Shown here: piece by piece, positions 17,907-26,488 of the stretch
How positions within the stretch are numbered: position 1 is the stretch's first letter
Layout: the number at the start of each line of letters is the position of its first letter
Assembly: GCA_018971775.1 (NCBI GenBank)
Contig: JAGXAB010000032.1
Span: 1 to 61,606 of the forward strand
DNA from: Cyanobacteria bacterium REEB67
GTDB lineage: Bacteria; Cyanobacteriota; Vampirovibrionia; Obscuribacterales; Obscuribacteraceae
Length of the DNA: 61,606 nucleotides
Reading direction: 5' to 3'
Translations under genes and position numbers: made by a program
The notes under the pieces: generated by a model
Seen by the model: only the letters and a program-made list of their open reading frames with translations
Database searches by the model: none
What the model was told of the DNA's origin: nothing

Positions 17907-18891
17907 ACTGCTCGGCATTTTTAATTTCGAGGGCGCTGCGCAATTCCTTTTCGCTTTTAATGACGAGACCGCGTCCCTGATAGCCTTCGATGGCGTGAAA
18001 AAATAGCTGTTCATGATTGCCATGATCGGCGCGAGCCTCTCCGATCGCCCACTTTTTGATAACATCGGCCAGTTGCACGGCATTGAGTGTGGTGGCTTTC
18101 TCGAGAGCATGGCTGTCCGGTTTTTTCCCGGAGAATTCGCCGTCCAGAAGGGCGTCATTCTTAAGCCTCAATTGTGCCGCACTGATGGCGCTCAAAAGTA
18201 CCTTGTCCGCTGGACTGCACTTACTGAGCGTACCGTGCGAGCCACTATCGCTCAAATTTTTTGCTACGACTTCAGCGCTCAGGGTTTTGCCGCAATGTAG
18301 CCTTTCCAGCAGTTTAGCGGCGGCATCAGCTGGGTGGAAAACGACATGCCTGGCCACTTCCACCCGAGCAACTTCCTGCTTGAGAGCGCTCAACTTTTGC
18401 TCGGTAACAGCGCCGCCATTGAAATAAGCATCGACTTGTTTCTGACCATCAATTTTGAGTTGACGATTGCTTTTAGTCTCTATTTTCGCCGCTTCTTTAT
18501 TTAACCGCGCGGCATAATCGGCATCGTATTTTTTGCGACCATCGGCCTCCCAGCGGTAATCGGCAGCCTGAGCGGCATCACGCAGATGAGCGCGGTGCCC
18601 CGGCACTTGCCAGGCCTCCTGTACGCTCGGGGTAAGATTGTTTAAACCAGCTAGCACCTGTTTGTCGTGAGCGGAGAGATGCCTGCTGTTTTCCGCCTGC
18701 AAAATCTCCTGACGGGCTAAACCCGGTTTGTGATCGATGTCGAGCTTGCCGAGGAGCTTCTCGGCATCGGCGGTAAATTCCCTGGCGGCCTTGATGTCGA
18801 CTACACTGTAGAGCGCCGGGGTGCCAGCTAGAGCTTCATGTTGGGCTTGATTATCTTGACCGCTCTGGGCATGATGGCGCAATTCTGTCAT
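17848..18891 (-). CDS. Hypothetical protein, 347 residues
   Basis: The frame is open to 19443, but the upstream part is antisense to gluconokinase and looks non-coding; the ATG at 18891 (MTELRHHAQSGQDN) follows AGAGG and is taken as the start. The protein is soluble, helical and rich in Ala, Lys, Glu and His, with segments such as AREFTADAEKLLGKLDIDH, NLTPSVQEAWQVPGHRAHLRDA and LSALKQEVARVEVARHVVFHP. No motif or family is recognised and no signal peptide is present. It is divergent from gluconokinase with a 99-base gap, which would hold both promoters. Confidence 0.7.
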   Translation of the reverse strand: MTELRHHAQSGQDNQAQHEALAGTPALYSVVDIKAAREFTADAEKLLGKLDIDHKPGLARQEILQAENSRHLSAHDKQVLAGLNNLTPSVQEAWQVPGHRAHLRDAAQAADYRWEADGRKKYDADYAARLNKEAAKIETKSNRQLKIDGQKQVDAYFNGGAVTEQKLSALKQEVARVEVARHVVFHPADAAAKLLERLHCGKTLSAEVVAKNLSDSGSHGTLSKCSPADKVLLSAISAAQLRLKNDALLDGEFSGKKPDSHALEKATTLNAVQLADVIKKWAIGEARADHGNHEQLFFHAIEGYQGRGLVIKSEKELRSALEIKNAEQFNLDLRVFQNTHPPLLLDQ

Positions 18892-18990
18892 GGCAACCTC
18901 TTCAACGATCAGACGAGACACGGGGGTGTAGAATGGCTCTTCCCGGGGGAATTGCTTGCAAGCATTCTCGCCGGCGAAAATAACAACCGG

Positions 18991-19545
18991 ATGACAGACC
19001 GAGAAACAATGGCAGCGCAAACCCCGCAAAAGATCGCAGTAATTATCGTCATGGGCGTCTCCGGCTCCGGTAAGACGACCACAGGCAAAGCGCTGGCAGC
19101 GTCGCTTGGCTGGCAATTCGAAGACGGCGATGATTTTCACAGTGCCGCGAACAAAGCAAAAATGCACGCAGGCCATCCGCTCGCTGACGCCGACCGCATG
19201 CCCTGGTTGCAAACGCTCGCCGAGCACATCGCCACCTGGGCGACGAGCAAACCAACCGTACTTGCCTGCTCTGCCTTGAAGGAGAGCTACCGCGCCATCC
19301 TCGTCGGTGAGCGTAGCGACGTTGCCGTCGTTTATTTGAAAGCCGATTTCGAAACGATTGCGGCCAGACTGAACGCACGCACCGGACATTTTATGAACAA
19401 AGAGCTGCTGCGCAGTCAATTTGAAACACTGGAGACGCCGCACGGCGTGACGGCTGAAGGTCGCAGTGCGGTCATTGAAGTCGATGCGGATTTGTCGCCG
19501 GCGGAGATCGTCGAGAAAATCAGAGCGACATTTTTACGTATCTGA
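18991..19545 (+). CDS. gntK: Gluconokinase
   Basis: Phosphorylates D-gluconate to 6-phosphogluconate with ATP, feeding the pentose phosphate or Entner-Doudoroff pathway. 184 residues from ATG at 18991; an ATG at 19009 is also possible and neither has a strong ribosome site. The P-loop MGVSGSGKTTTGKALA lies near residue 24, followed by FEDGDDFHSAANKAKMHAGHPLADADRMPWL, which is diagnostic for the GntK family, then ACSALKESYR and the lid-like HFMNKELLRSQFETLE. It ends 12 bases inside the convergent MFS gene, whose product may supply the sugar acid. Confidence 0.92.
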   Translation: MTDRETMAAQTPQKIAVIIVMGVSGSGKTTTGKALAASLGWQFEDGDDFHSAANKAKMHAGHPLADADRMPWLQTLAEHIATWATSKPTVLACSALKESYRAILVGERSDVAVVYLKADFETIAARLNARTGHFMNKELLRSQFETLETPHGVTAEGRSAVIEVDADLSPAEIVEKIRATFLRI

Positions 19546-20955
19546 CTTGACCGGCTTGCTTAAAGCGGCAATCAGAGCCGTAATCAAGGCAGCGCTGGCA
19601 AGCAAGATTAGCGCACTGGCAAAACTCTCGCCCCGGCCGGGCACCGCATTTGGTGCAGAATAAAGTTTTTGCACCAGTCCGACCAGGTAAGGTCCGACAA
19701 AGCCACCGAGTCCACCGATAGAATTGATAAAGGCGATAGCCGCCGGCTGCGCCACAGGTTTGAGCGATTGCCTGGTGAGCGCCCAGAAGGGACCGAGGGT
19801 GCCCCAGATACCAAAAGCGGCAAGGCACATGCCGCTCAGTTTGAAAAAAGATCCGGGCAACAAACAAGCGGCAAGCAGACCAACACAGGTAATGAGCGCC
19901 GCAGCAACGACATGGAAGCGACGCTCGCCGGTGCGGTCAGAATTGGCGGCAATCATCTGCATGCCGAAGCCCTGAGCGACAGCCGGCAGAGCGCTGAGCA
20001 AGGCCGTCTGCGAATCGTCAGTTTTTCCGAAGGTCTGGACTATTTGCGGCAACCAGAGCTGGAAGCCGTACATGCAAACCGACATCGAGAAATAAAGACC
20101 GGCGGCGCGCCAGACGAGCAAGCTGGTGAAAGCGGCGTAGATAGAAGATTCTTGATTGGGCTTCGCCTGAGAAATTTTTGAAGATTGCGCCGCAGCATTT
20201 GGCAATGCTTCTGATTGCTTGTCACCAACAGCCTCGGCTGCAATCTGTGTTTTGGCCCCAATCATGGCCAACACTTCGGCCTTTTCTTCCAGACTGAGCC
20301 ACTTTGCCTGATCCGGTCTGTCCGCCAGTATGAAAAACACACAAATACCGAGCAGGATAGCGGGCGCGCCAGTCACTAAAAAGAGCCATTTCCAGCCGGC
20401 CAGACCGGCAAGACCACCCATGGCAAGCGTCTTCGCCGCCATCAGACTGCCAATCACTCCGGCCAGCGGCACGGCGGTCATGAAGCGGGCCACGGCCATG
20501 CCGTATTGCTTGGGCGGGAACCAGTACGTCAAATAGAGCAGCATGCCGGGGAAAAAACCGGCCTCGGCCAAACCGAGCGTGAAGCGCAGGGCGTAAAAAG
20601 AATTGACGTCCCAGACCAGGCACATGCCGAGGGTGACGAACCCCCAGGCGACCATGATCAGGCTGATCCAGCGGCGCGGACCGAGGCGCTCAATAATCAG
20701 ATTGCTCGGGATGCCGAAGAGACAATAACCGAGGAAGAATATGCCGCTGCCGAAGCCGTAGACTTCGGGCTTGAAATGCAAATCAGCGTTCATCTGCAGG
20801 GCGGCGAAGGAGAGATTGATGCGGTCCAGGTAGGAGACGACATAAAGAATGAGCAGGAAGGGCAGGAGGCGCCAGGTGATTTTGGAAACCAGGCGGCGGC
20901 GGCTCGCCTCGGAAGCGGCATTGCTTGTTTCGATTGGTGCGGCCGGGGCTGACAT
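19534..20955 (-). CDS. MFS transporter, anion:cation symporter (sugar-acid type)
   Basis: 473 residues with about twelve membrane segments. The first helix RLLPFLLILYVVSYLDRINLSFAALQM is typical of the ACS branch that takes up organic anions such as hexuronates, galactonate or tartrate; the following loop has ERLGPRRWISLIMVAWGFVTLGM. The ATG at 20955 is preferred: an in-frame ATG at 21120 would add a Pro-rich stretch translated from a simple G/C repeat. Overlapping convergently with gntK, it is a good candidate for gluconate import, though the substrate is inferred from that neighbour alone. Confidence 0.87.
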   Translation of the reverse strand: MSAPAAPIETSNAASEASRRRLVSKITWRLLPFLLILYVVSYLDRINLSFAALQMNADLHFKPEVYGFGSGIFFLGYCLFGIPSNLIIERLGPRRWISLIMVAWGFVTLGMCLVWDVNSFYALRFTLGLAEAGFFPGMLLYLTYWFPPKQYGMAVARFMTAVPLAGVIGSLMAAKTLAMGGLAGLAGWKWLFLVTGAPAILLGICVFFILADRPDQAKWLSLEEKAEVLAMIGAKTQIAAEAVGDKQSEALPNAAAQSSKISQAKPNQESSIYAAFTSLLVWRAAGLYFSMSVCMYGFQLWLPQIVQTFGKTDDSQTALLSALPAVAQGFGMQMIAANSDRTGERRFHVVAAALITCVGLLAACLLPGSFFKLSGMCLAAFGIWGTLGPFWALTRQSLKPVAQPAAIAFINSIGGLGGFVGPYLVGLVQKLYSAPNAVPGRGESFASALILLASAALITALIAALSKPVKSDT

Positions 20956-21005
20956 GAGGGATTGCTGCGGTTTGGGTTTGGACTGGGGGTGGCTGAGCTG
21001 AGGCC

Positions 21006-21036
21006 GGGGTGGGGTGGGGTCGGGGTCGGGGTCGGG
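21006..21036 (+). other. G-quadruplex-forming tract upstream of MFS gene
   Basis: Five GGGG runs at 21006, 21011, 21016, 21022 and 21028, then GGG at 21034, separated by one or two bases. This satisfies the usual four-run G4 rule. It lies 51 bases upstream of the chosen MFS start on the template strand of that gene, so the transcript itself would be C-rich. Confidence 0.6.
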
Positions 21037-21115
21037 CCAAGCCGGGGTTAGACCGAAAGCGGGAATGGTACAGCGGGGCTTAATTTTAGCCGAAGTATCG
21101 TTTCTATAGGGAAAG

Positions 21116-21130
21116 GTCAACCGATATCGG
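21116..21130. promoter_or_regulatory. Candidate operator GTCAACCGATATCGG
   Basis: Contains the palindrome CCGATATCGG. The same 15-base word, or one mismatch from it, recurs twice at 35906-35957. It sits in the divergent region between the MFS gene and the SDR gene, where a regulator could affect either promoter. No binding protein can be named. Confidence 0.45.
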
Positions 21131-21162
21131 CTGAGGAATTGGTCGCATTTTTAAAGGGGTAC

Positions 21163-21191
21163 TTGACGCAAATAGACGACCGGTCTACTAT
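21163..21191 (+). promoter_or_regulatory. Sigma-70 type promoter with embedded palindromic operator
   Basis: TTGACG at 21163-21168 and TACTAT at 21186-21191, 17 bases apart. Inside the spacer, TAGACGACCGGTCTA (21173-21187) has TAGAC/GTCTA arms, the pattern of TetR-family operators such as the NemR box described for reductase genes. It drives the SDR gene at 21296. No tetR gene is present in the window. Confidence 0.65.
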
Positions 21192-21250
21192 AAATTCATC
21201 GAAGCGGTCGCAGGCAAAACACAAGCGATTCGTTTGGCAACCAGACTTTA

Positions 21251-21280
21251 CTGATATTCACTGATATTCACTGAAATTCC
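21251..21280 (+). repeat. Three ten-base tandem repeats in the SDR leader
   Basis: CTGATATTCA occurs twice in tandem, followed by the variant CTGAAATTCC, ending six bases before the AAGGAG ribosome site of the SDR gene. It may have arisen by slippage; any effect on translation is speculative. Confidence 0.6.
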
Positions 21281-21295
21281 TCAAAGGAGCGCATC

Positions 21296-22072
21296 ATGAC
21301 AGCATTACAAGAAAAACCAGCTTATACAATTTCCAAAAGACAGACCGGCAAGGTCGCTTTTGTCACCGGTGGTTCGCGCGGTATTGGCGCAGCTATCGCC
21401 CGCCGTCTCGCCGCCGAAGGCGCAACTGTTGTTATCACCTATGCAAAGGCTGCTGACGCAGCCAACACCGTCGTCCAGGAAATCGAAAAGGAAGGCGGCA
21501 AAGCGCTGGCCATTCAAGCCAACGCCACCGATGCTAAAGCCGTACGAGAAGCAATCGAAGGCACCGTCGCCAAATTTGGACGCCTCGATGTGCTCGTCAA
21601 CAACGCCGGCACAGGTTTCCCAAAACCGTTCGAACAAGCAACGCAGGACGAACTCGATCAGGTCATCGATATCAATCTGCGCGGCGTCTTCGTCGCCACA
21701 CAAGCAGCACTGAAGCACATTAAAGATGGCGGCCGGATCATTATGATTGGCTCCTGTGTCGGCGAGCGGGTCATGACCCAGGGCCTGACAGCCTACGCTG
21801 CCACCAAAGGTGCCGTGAAAATCTTCACACAGGGCCTGGCGCGTGAAGTCGGACCGCGTGGTATCACCGTCAACAATGTGCAGCCTGGTCCGATCGACAC
21901 CGATCTCAATCCAGCCAACAGCGATTGGGCCACAGCGCAGATCGACTTTACCGCTCTGAAGCGTTACGGACATGTCGATGAAGTGGCGTCACTTGTAGCT
22001 TTTGTGGCCAGCCCCGAAGCAAGCTACATCACCGGTGCTAATTTGACGGTTGATGGTGGCACCAACGCTTAA
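21296..22072 (+). CDS. SDR-family NAD(P)-dependent oxidoreductase
   Basis: 258 residues, a classical short-chain dehydrogenase/reductase of the FabG-like type. Cofactor motif TGGSRGIGAAIARRL at residues about 24-38, NNAG near 102, the catalytic serine in IGSCVGE, and YAATK with catalytic Tyr and Lys near 164; the end TGANLTVDGGTNA is typical. The residue after the first strand suggests NADP preference (TYAKAADAAN). The start ATG follows AAGGAG. It has its own promoter with a TetR-type operator and its own terminator, so it is a single-gene unit likely induced by a small electrophile or lipid-like ligand; that inducer is inferred. Confidence 0.93.
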   Translation: MTALQEKPAYTISKRQTGKVAFVTGGSRGIGAAIARRLAAEGATVVITYAKAADAANTVVQEIEKEGGKALAIQANATDAKAVREAIEGTVAKFGRLDVLVNNAGTGFPKPFEQATQDELDQVIDINLRGVFVATQAALKHIKDGGRIIMIGSCVGERVMTQGLTAYAATKGAVKIFTQGLAREVGPRGITVNNVQPGPIDTDLNPANSDWATAQIDFTALKRYGHVDEVASLVAFVASPEASYITGANLTVDGGTNA

Positions 22073-22110
22073 TTTGCGTTGCGCTCTGCTCCTTATATAC
22101 TGCAAGACTC

Positions 22111-22142
22111 TGTCACGCTCGAATTCCTGTTCGGGCGTGACA
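22111..22142 (+). terminator. Intrinsic terminator of the SDR gene
   Basis: TGTCACGC/GCGTGACA continued by CGAA/TTCG around one T-G wobble gives a 13-pair stem with loop TTCCTG; GGTTTTATAG follows. It ends the SDR unit before the convergent aldo-keto reductase gene at 22178. Confidence 0.8.
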
Positions 22143-22177
22143 TGGTTTTATAGTGCAAATTACAATCAATGCGCCGG

Positions 22178-23161
<984 letters not shown>

Positions 23162-23227
23162 TTATTAGAAAACTACTTTTGTGCAAAACTACGAGGAGCT
23201 GCGAGACTAAACCGATGATATGCTGCT

Positions 23228-24181
23228 TTGAGGAGCGCGATTAAGACAAAACTCCGAATTACTTGGATAATCCTCCAATTCAACAAGGCCAGTAAACTGG
23301 AAACGAAGCGGCAGCAATTTATCAGATTGCTCGGTCAAAGAGCCCAAAATGAAGGCTGTACGCAAGTCGCGAATAACTTGAATATTTACCGCTTTAATCG
23401 ACCCACACCACGCACCCACGGCATCTTCACCGCCTCAATCTGCGTAGTGGCACAGGGCGCGAAAATGTTAGAGCTTTCAGGAGAAAACTATCGATACGAC
23501 CCAGATAACTTTGTTATCGCGTCGCTCGACGTGCCAATCATCGGAGAAGTTGTCGAAGCATCGCCGCAGAAGCCGTTCCTTTGCTTAAAGATGGAGTTTG
23601 ACCCGTCAATGATTGCTTCAGTCTGTGTGGAAGCAGGCATATTGTCGGCACGCAGTGAAAGCAGCGTCAAATCAGTTGCGCTGGGAAGGCTTTCAGATGA
23701 GCTGCTGGATGCCTTCCTGCGCCTAGCTACTTTGTTTGGACAAAAAGACGACTATCGAATGATATCGCCCCTGGTGACACGAGAAATCATCTACAGATTA
23801 CTCAAAAGCGATCAGGGCCAAAGAATCAGACAGCTAGCCAATTTCGGAGAACAAACACATCGCATTACCCGAGCCGTCCAATATCTCCAACAGAAATACA
23901 AAGAGCCCCTGCGCATTGAGAATCTTGCCGGCCAGGTAAATATGAGCATTTCGAGCTTTCACGAGCACTTCAAAACAACAACCTCAATGAGTCCGCTGCA
24001 GTTTCAAAAGCTTTTGCGCCTACAGGAAGCACGTCGTTTGCTTCTCACAGAGCAATTTGATGCCGGATCAGCGGGCATATCCGTCGGCTACGATGATCCG
24101 TCCCAGTTTAGCCGCGAATATAAACGCCTTTTTGGGGTGTCACCCAGAGAAGACATCGGACGCCATAAGAAATTTGCCTGA
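23228..24181 (+). CDS. AraC-family transcriptional regulator
   Basis: Up to 317 residues. An N-terminal AraC_N-type cupin domain (GIFTASICVVAQGAKMLELSGENYRYDP, residues about 62-190) precedes a C-terminal pair of helix-turn-helices: LRIENLAGQVNMSISSFHEHFKTTTSMSPLQFQKLLRLQEARRLL in outline and SAGISVGYDDPSQFSREYKRLFGVSP. The frame has no ATG before residue 80; TTG at 23228 is the only conventional start that keeps the whole domain, and its ribosome site is poor. An AGGAG just inside the frame hints at an unusual start nearby. Divergence from the aldo-keto reductase gene suggests it regulates that gene. Confidence 0.87.
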   Translation: MRSAIKTKLRITWIILQFNKASKLETKRQQFIRLLGQRAQNEGCTQVANNLNIYRFNRPTPRTHGIFTASICVVAQGAKMLELSGENYRYDPDNFVIASLDVPIIGEVVEASPQKPFLCLKMEFDPSMIASVCVEAGILSARSESSVKSVALGRLSDELLDAFLRLATLFGQKDDYRMISPLVTREIIYRLLKSDQGQRIRQLANFGEQTHRITRAVQYLQQKYKEPLRIENLAGQVNMSISSFHEHFKTTTSMSPLQFQKLLRLQEARRLLLTEQFDAGSAGISVGYDDPSQFSREYKRLFGVSPREDIGRHKKFA

Positions 24182-24329
24182 TTGACCATACTCACATATA
24201 ACTGCAAGCATTAATCGCCCCGAACTAACATCATGAGTTATGATGCAAATACAAGCTCTGATAAGATGCTCGGTCATTTGGAGCCTTTGTAAATGGCGAT
24301 GAGACGCTCAATAGCTGGGAGGTGTCGGT

Positions 24330-24434
24330 ATGGACCAGTCACGGCGACAAATTCTCCCTCCGCGCAAAATTCAACTAGAGCGGCAGGGTGACAGGATTGC
24401 GGTTGTTAATATCGAGCTCGGCAACATTGGCTGA
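24330..24434 (+). CDS. Short 34-residue frame with strong ribosome site
   Basis: ATG at 24330 follows GGGAGG at an ideal seven-base spacing and opens MDQSRRQILPPRKIQLERQ, a basic peptide ending at TGA 24432. It overlaps, in another frame, the start of the membrane protein at 24388. It may be a leader peptide that couples translation, or the true N-terminus of that protein separated by a frameshift. No homology is recognised. Confidence 0.45.
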   Translation: MDQSRRQILPPRKIQLERQGDRIAVVNIELGNIG

Positions 24435-24768
24435 TTTCGTACGTATAACAAAAAAGTATTTCCCGTTTTTCCTGGCGTATTTGTTCTGGGGCCTGGTCAT
24501 ATTGGGACTAGGCACAGGCCTGAGCTTTTATGGCGAGGGGGAAAAGTTATTCTGGGACAAGGCAGCCTCAGCAAAATTTCACGAATTTTCTCCTGAAAAT
24601 CGATTGAAGCTGGAAAGAGAATTGCTCTATCGCTTGTTCCTGGAGTGGCTCGGAAAGGGCTGGTATTATCCATTTATCCTTACCTTGATCACAGCTTGCA
24701 TTGCAGAAAGTTGGCCGAGCAAAGAAGAAATTACAGATAGCAAATTACGCCTGCCAAAATCTAATTAA
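24388..24768 (+). CDS. Small membrane protein, two hydrophobic segments
   Basis: 126 residues from a GTG start without a good ribosome site; the short frame just upstream has the strong site, so initiation may depend on coupling. Hydrophobic segments are FFLAYLFWGLVILGLGTGLSF (residues about 27-47) and WYYPFILTLITACIA (about 93-107), joined by a charged region with KFHEFSPENRLKLERELLYR. No family is recognised. It converges on another small membrane protein gene at 24807. Confidence 0.55.
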   Translation: MTGLRLLISSSATLADFVRITKKYFPFFLAYLFWGLVILGLGTGLSFYGEGEKLFWDKAASAKFHEFSPENRLKLERELLYRLFLEWLGKGWYYPFILTLITACIAESWPSKEEITDSKLRLPKSN

Positions 24769-24806
24769 CTAACAAATTGCAGGCTACCTTTGGCGCTCGT
24801 GAAGCG

Positions 24807-25142
24807 CTATTCCTTGTCGTTTGAGTCCACAGATTTCAAATCGGGCAATATCAGTAGTGCAATTAAGCTTGGCACTCCCAGCGATAACAAGAAGCCGACC
24901 CATTTGCTATAGCCTTTGCTGCCGGAGTATTTGATGCAACCAACCATCACAACAATAAATCCCACCAATAAGCCTAGATTTACGATAAGGCCGGCACTTG
25001 TTTCGAGTGAGGCGGAAGAATCACGGCCAGGTCCGAACAGAACCATTCTCACTATTGCTAATATTACCGAGACAACAAAACCGCCAATGATCATGGCACT
25101 ACCTGAGCGTGATGGTTTAGGCTTGGTGGCAGTTGCAGTCAT
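24807..25142 (-). CDS. Small membrane protein, three hydrophobic segments
   Basis: 111 residues. ATG at 25142 (MTATATKPKPSRSG) is chosen because TGGGGA stands eight bases upstream; an ATG 24 bases earlier lacks this. Segments AMIIGGFVVSVILAIVRMVLF, AGLIVNLGLLVGFIVVMVGCI and WVGFLLSLGVPSLIALLIL are hydrophobic; the two ends are charged. Function unknown. It lies between two convergent or unrelated genes and has no operon partner. Confidence 0.65.
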   Translation of the reverse strand: MTATATKPKPSRSGSAMIIGGFVVSVILAIVRMVLFGPGRDSSASLETSAGLIVNLGLLVGFIVVMVGCIKYSGSKGYSKWVGFLLSLGVPSLIALLILPDLKSVDSNDKE

Positions 25143-25247
25143 TGAATTTTCCCCAGATTTCATCATCAGAGTATACCGCGGCGCGACGGATCAGGCCATT
25201 CAGCGGCGCTTAGAAGGGTGTCGGCGCCAATTTTGAAGCATCAAAGC

Positions 25248-26423
25248 CTACCTTATATCCGGTGCGGCAAACTCATTTTTGAGTGCCTTCTGCTGCTCCA
25301 TTGAGAGGTGACCTTTTGCACAAACGAATCGATCGGGCTCGCAGTAGGCAAGGCGATTGTAATCGGGAGGCATGACCCATTCGCCTTTTCGATTAATCAG
25401 ACCGACAGCATCATCTTGGGTCTTGGCCAGAGCCAGATTTTCCGCAACGGCAACAGGCTCTACCTCGCTCGGCAAGCCAGTCTTCTTCGAAAGCTCAATT
25501 AACTTTATCGGTTTTGCCGGTGACACCGGAAGATTGTAAAAGCTATTGAATGAACGCGGTGCGCCCATCGGCAGGGATCTTGCAGACTGAGAAGCGGGCA
25601 GAGAACCACCTGGCTGGATAACGATCTGGCCTGTCTTATCAATAGCGCAGTCGTTAAATCCACCGGACCTCGCAAGTTTCAGGTTAGCCAGAGATGCAGG
25701 CAAAACTATTGAGCCATTACTGCTTCGAAGCGAGCTCGGACCGATTGTGTATGATTTGCAGACGAGCAAACCGTCTACAAAATAACCATCGGGCATCGCC
25801 ACATTTTTATCCACACTCTGCACTTTTTTACTACTCGAGTCAATCAAGACAAATGCAGCAGGCAATTTATAGTCATCTCCGAGCGACGCTTGGGGCACAA
25901 GAGCCTCGGTAGTATTTTTGGCTGCCTCACGACCGGGTTGAGCCAACCACATTCCCTCTCCAACGTCTTGCATCGAATGATACTGACACGGCGCAATCGG
26001 CTTGCCATCAGGCTCATCGAGACCAGCGCCGTCCTTATTTAGCACCGGCATTGCTTCTGAATAGGCAGAGAAACCTGGGCACTGCACCGGTGGCCACTGC
26101 TGCAAAGGCGACTGGTCTGATGGAAGGTTGAATTGTAAAACTTTGCCTTCGCGATCAACTAATTTCCATTTCGAGTCGACGGGTTCTCGCTCTTTAACCC
26201 AAAACGCATTGAGTTTTTTGACGTAGATAATTTCCCTAAATAGCGGAGGCAAAACCCAGTCGCCCTTTTTGTCAATCACTCCCAGGGATGTCGGATCGTT
26301 CCTCACCGCAGCTTGCGACTGAGGCTTGAAATCCGTTTGTCCGGCACAGCCACTGGTTAGAAAAGAAAAGGCCACGCCGACGAGAAGAGGCTTGGCGCTG
26401 GGGTTCGAAAAAAAACTGCGCAT
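25248..26423 (-). CDS. WG-repeat lipoprotein
   Basis: 391 residues. The signal peptide ends in the lipobox TSGC (residue about 26), so the protein should be lipid-anchored. WG-type repeats are visible at the beginning (GVIDKKGDWVLPPLFREIIYV) and end (GLINRKGEWVMPPDYNRLAYC), with weaker ones between (AIDKTGQIVIQP). Such repeats form beta-propeller-like or solenoid surfaces used for binding. The middle is Ser/Pro-rich. It lies downstream of a broken S41 peptidase gene on the same strand with a 65-base gap. Confidence 0.82.
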   Translation of the reverse strand: MRSFFSNPSAKPLLVGVAFSFLTSGCAGQTDFKPQSQAAVRNDPTSLGVIDKKGDWVLPPLFREIIYVKKLNAFWVKEREPVDSKWKLVDREGKVLQFNLPSDQSPLQQWPPVQCPGFSAYSEAMPVLNKDGAGLDEPDGKPIAPCQYHSMQDVGEGMWLAQPGREAAKNTTEALVPQASLGDDYKLPAAFVLIDSSSKKVQSVDKNVAMPDGYFVDGLLVCKSYTIGPSSLRSSNGSIVLPASLANLKLARSGGFNDCAIDKTGQIVIQPGGSLPASQSARSLPMGAPRSFNSFYNLPVSPAKPIKLIELSKKTGLPSEVEPVAVAENLALAKTQDDAVGLINRKGEWVMPPDYNRLAYCEPDRFVCAKGHLSMEQQKALKNEFAAPDIR

Positions 26424-26488
26424 CTGCGGAGGGGTCCTATTGATATGTAATTACCGCACCAAAATATCTTGACGAGCATATTAGCACC

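Noticed and set aside
18892..19443. Upstream extension of the 17848 gene
   Set aside because: It is antisense to gluconokinase with clear P-loop motifs, and a better start with AGAGG exists at 18891.
20956..21120. N-terminal extension of the MFS gene through the G/C repeat
   Set aside because: It would give a Pro/Asp/Ser/Gln-rich tail never seen in the ACS family; the family's first helix begins shortly after the ATG at 20955.
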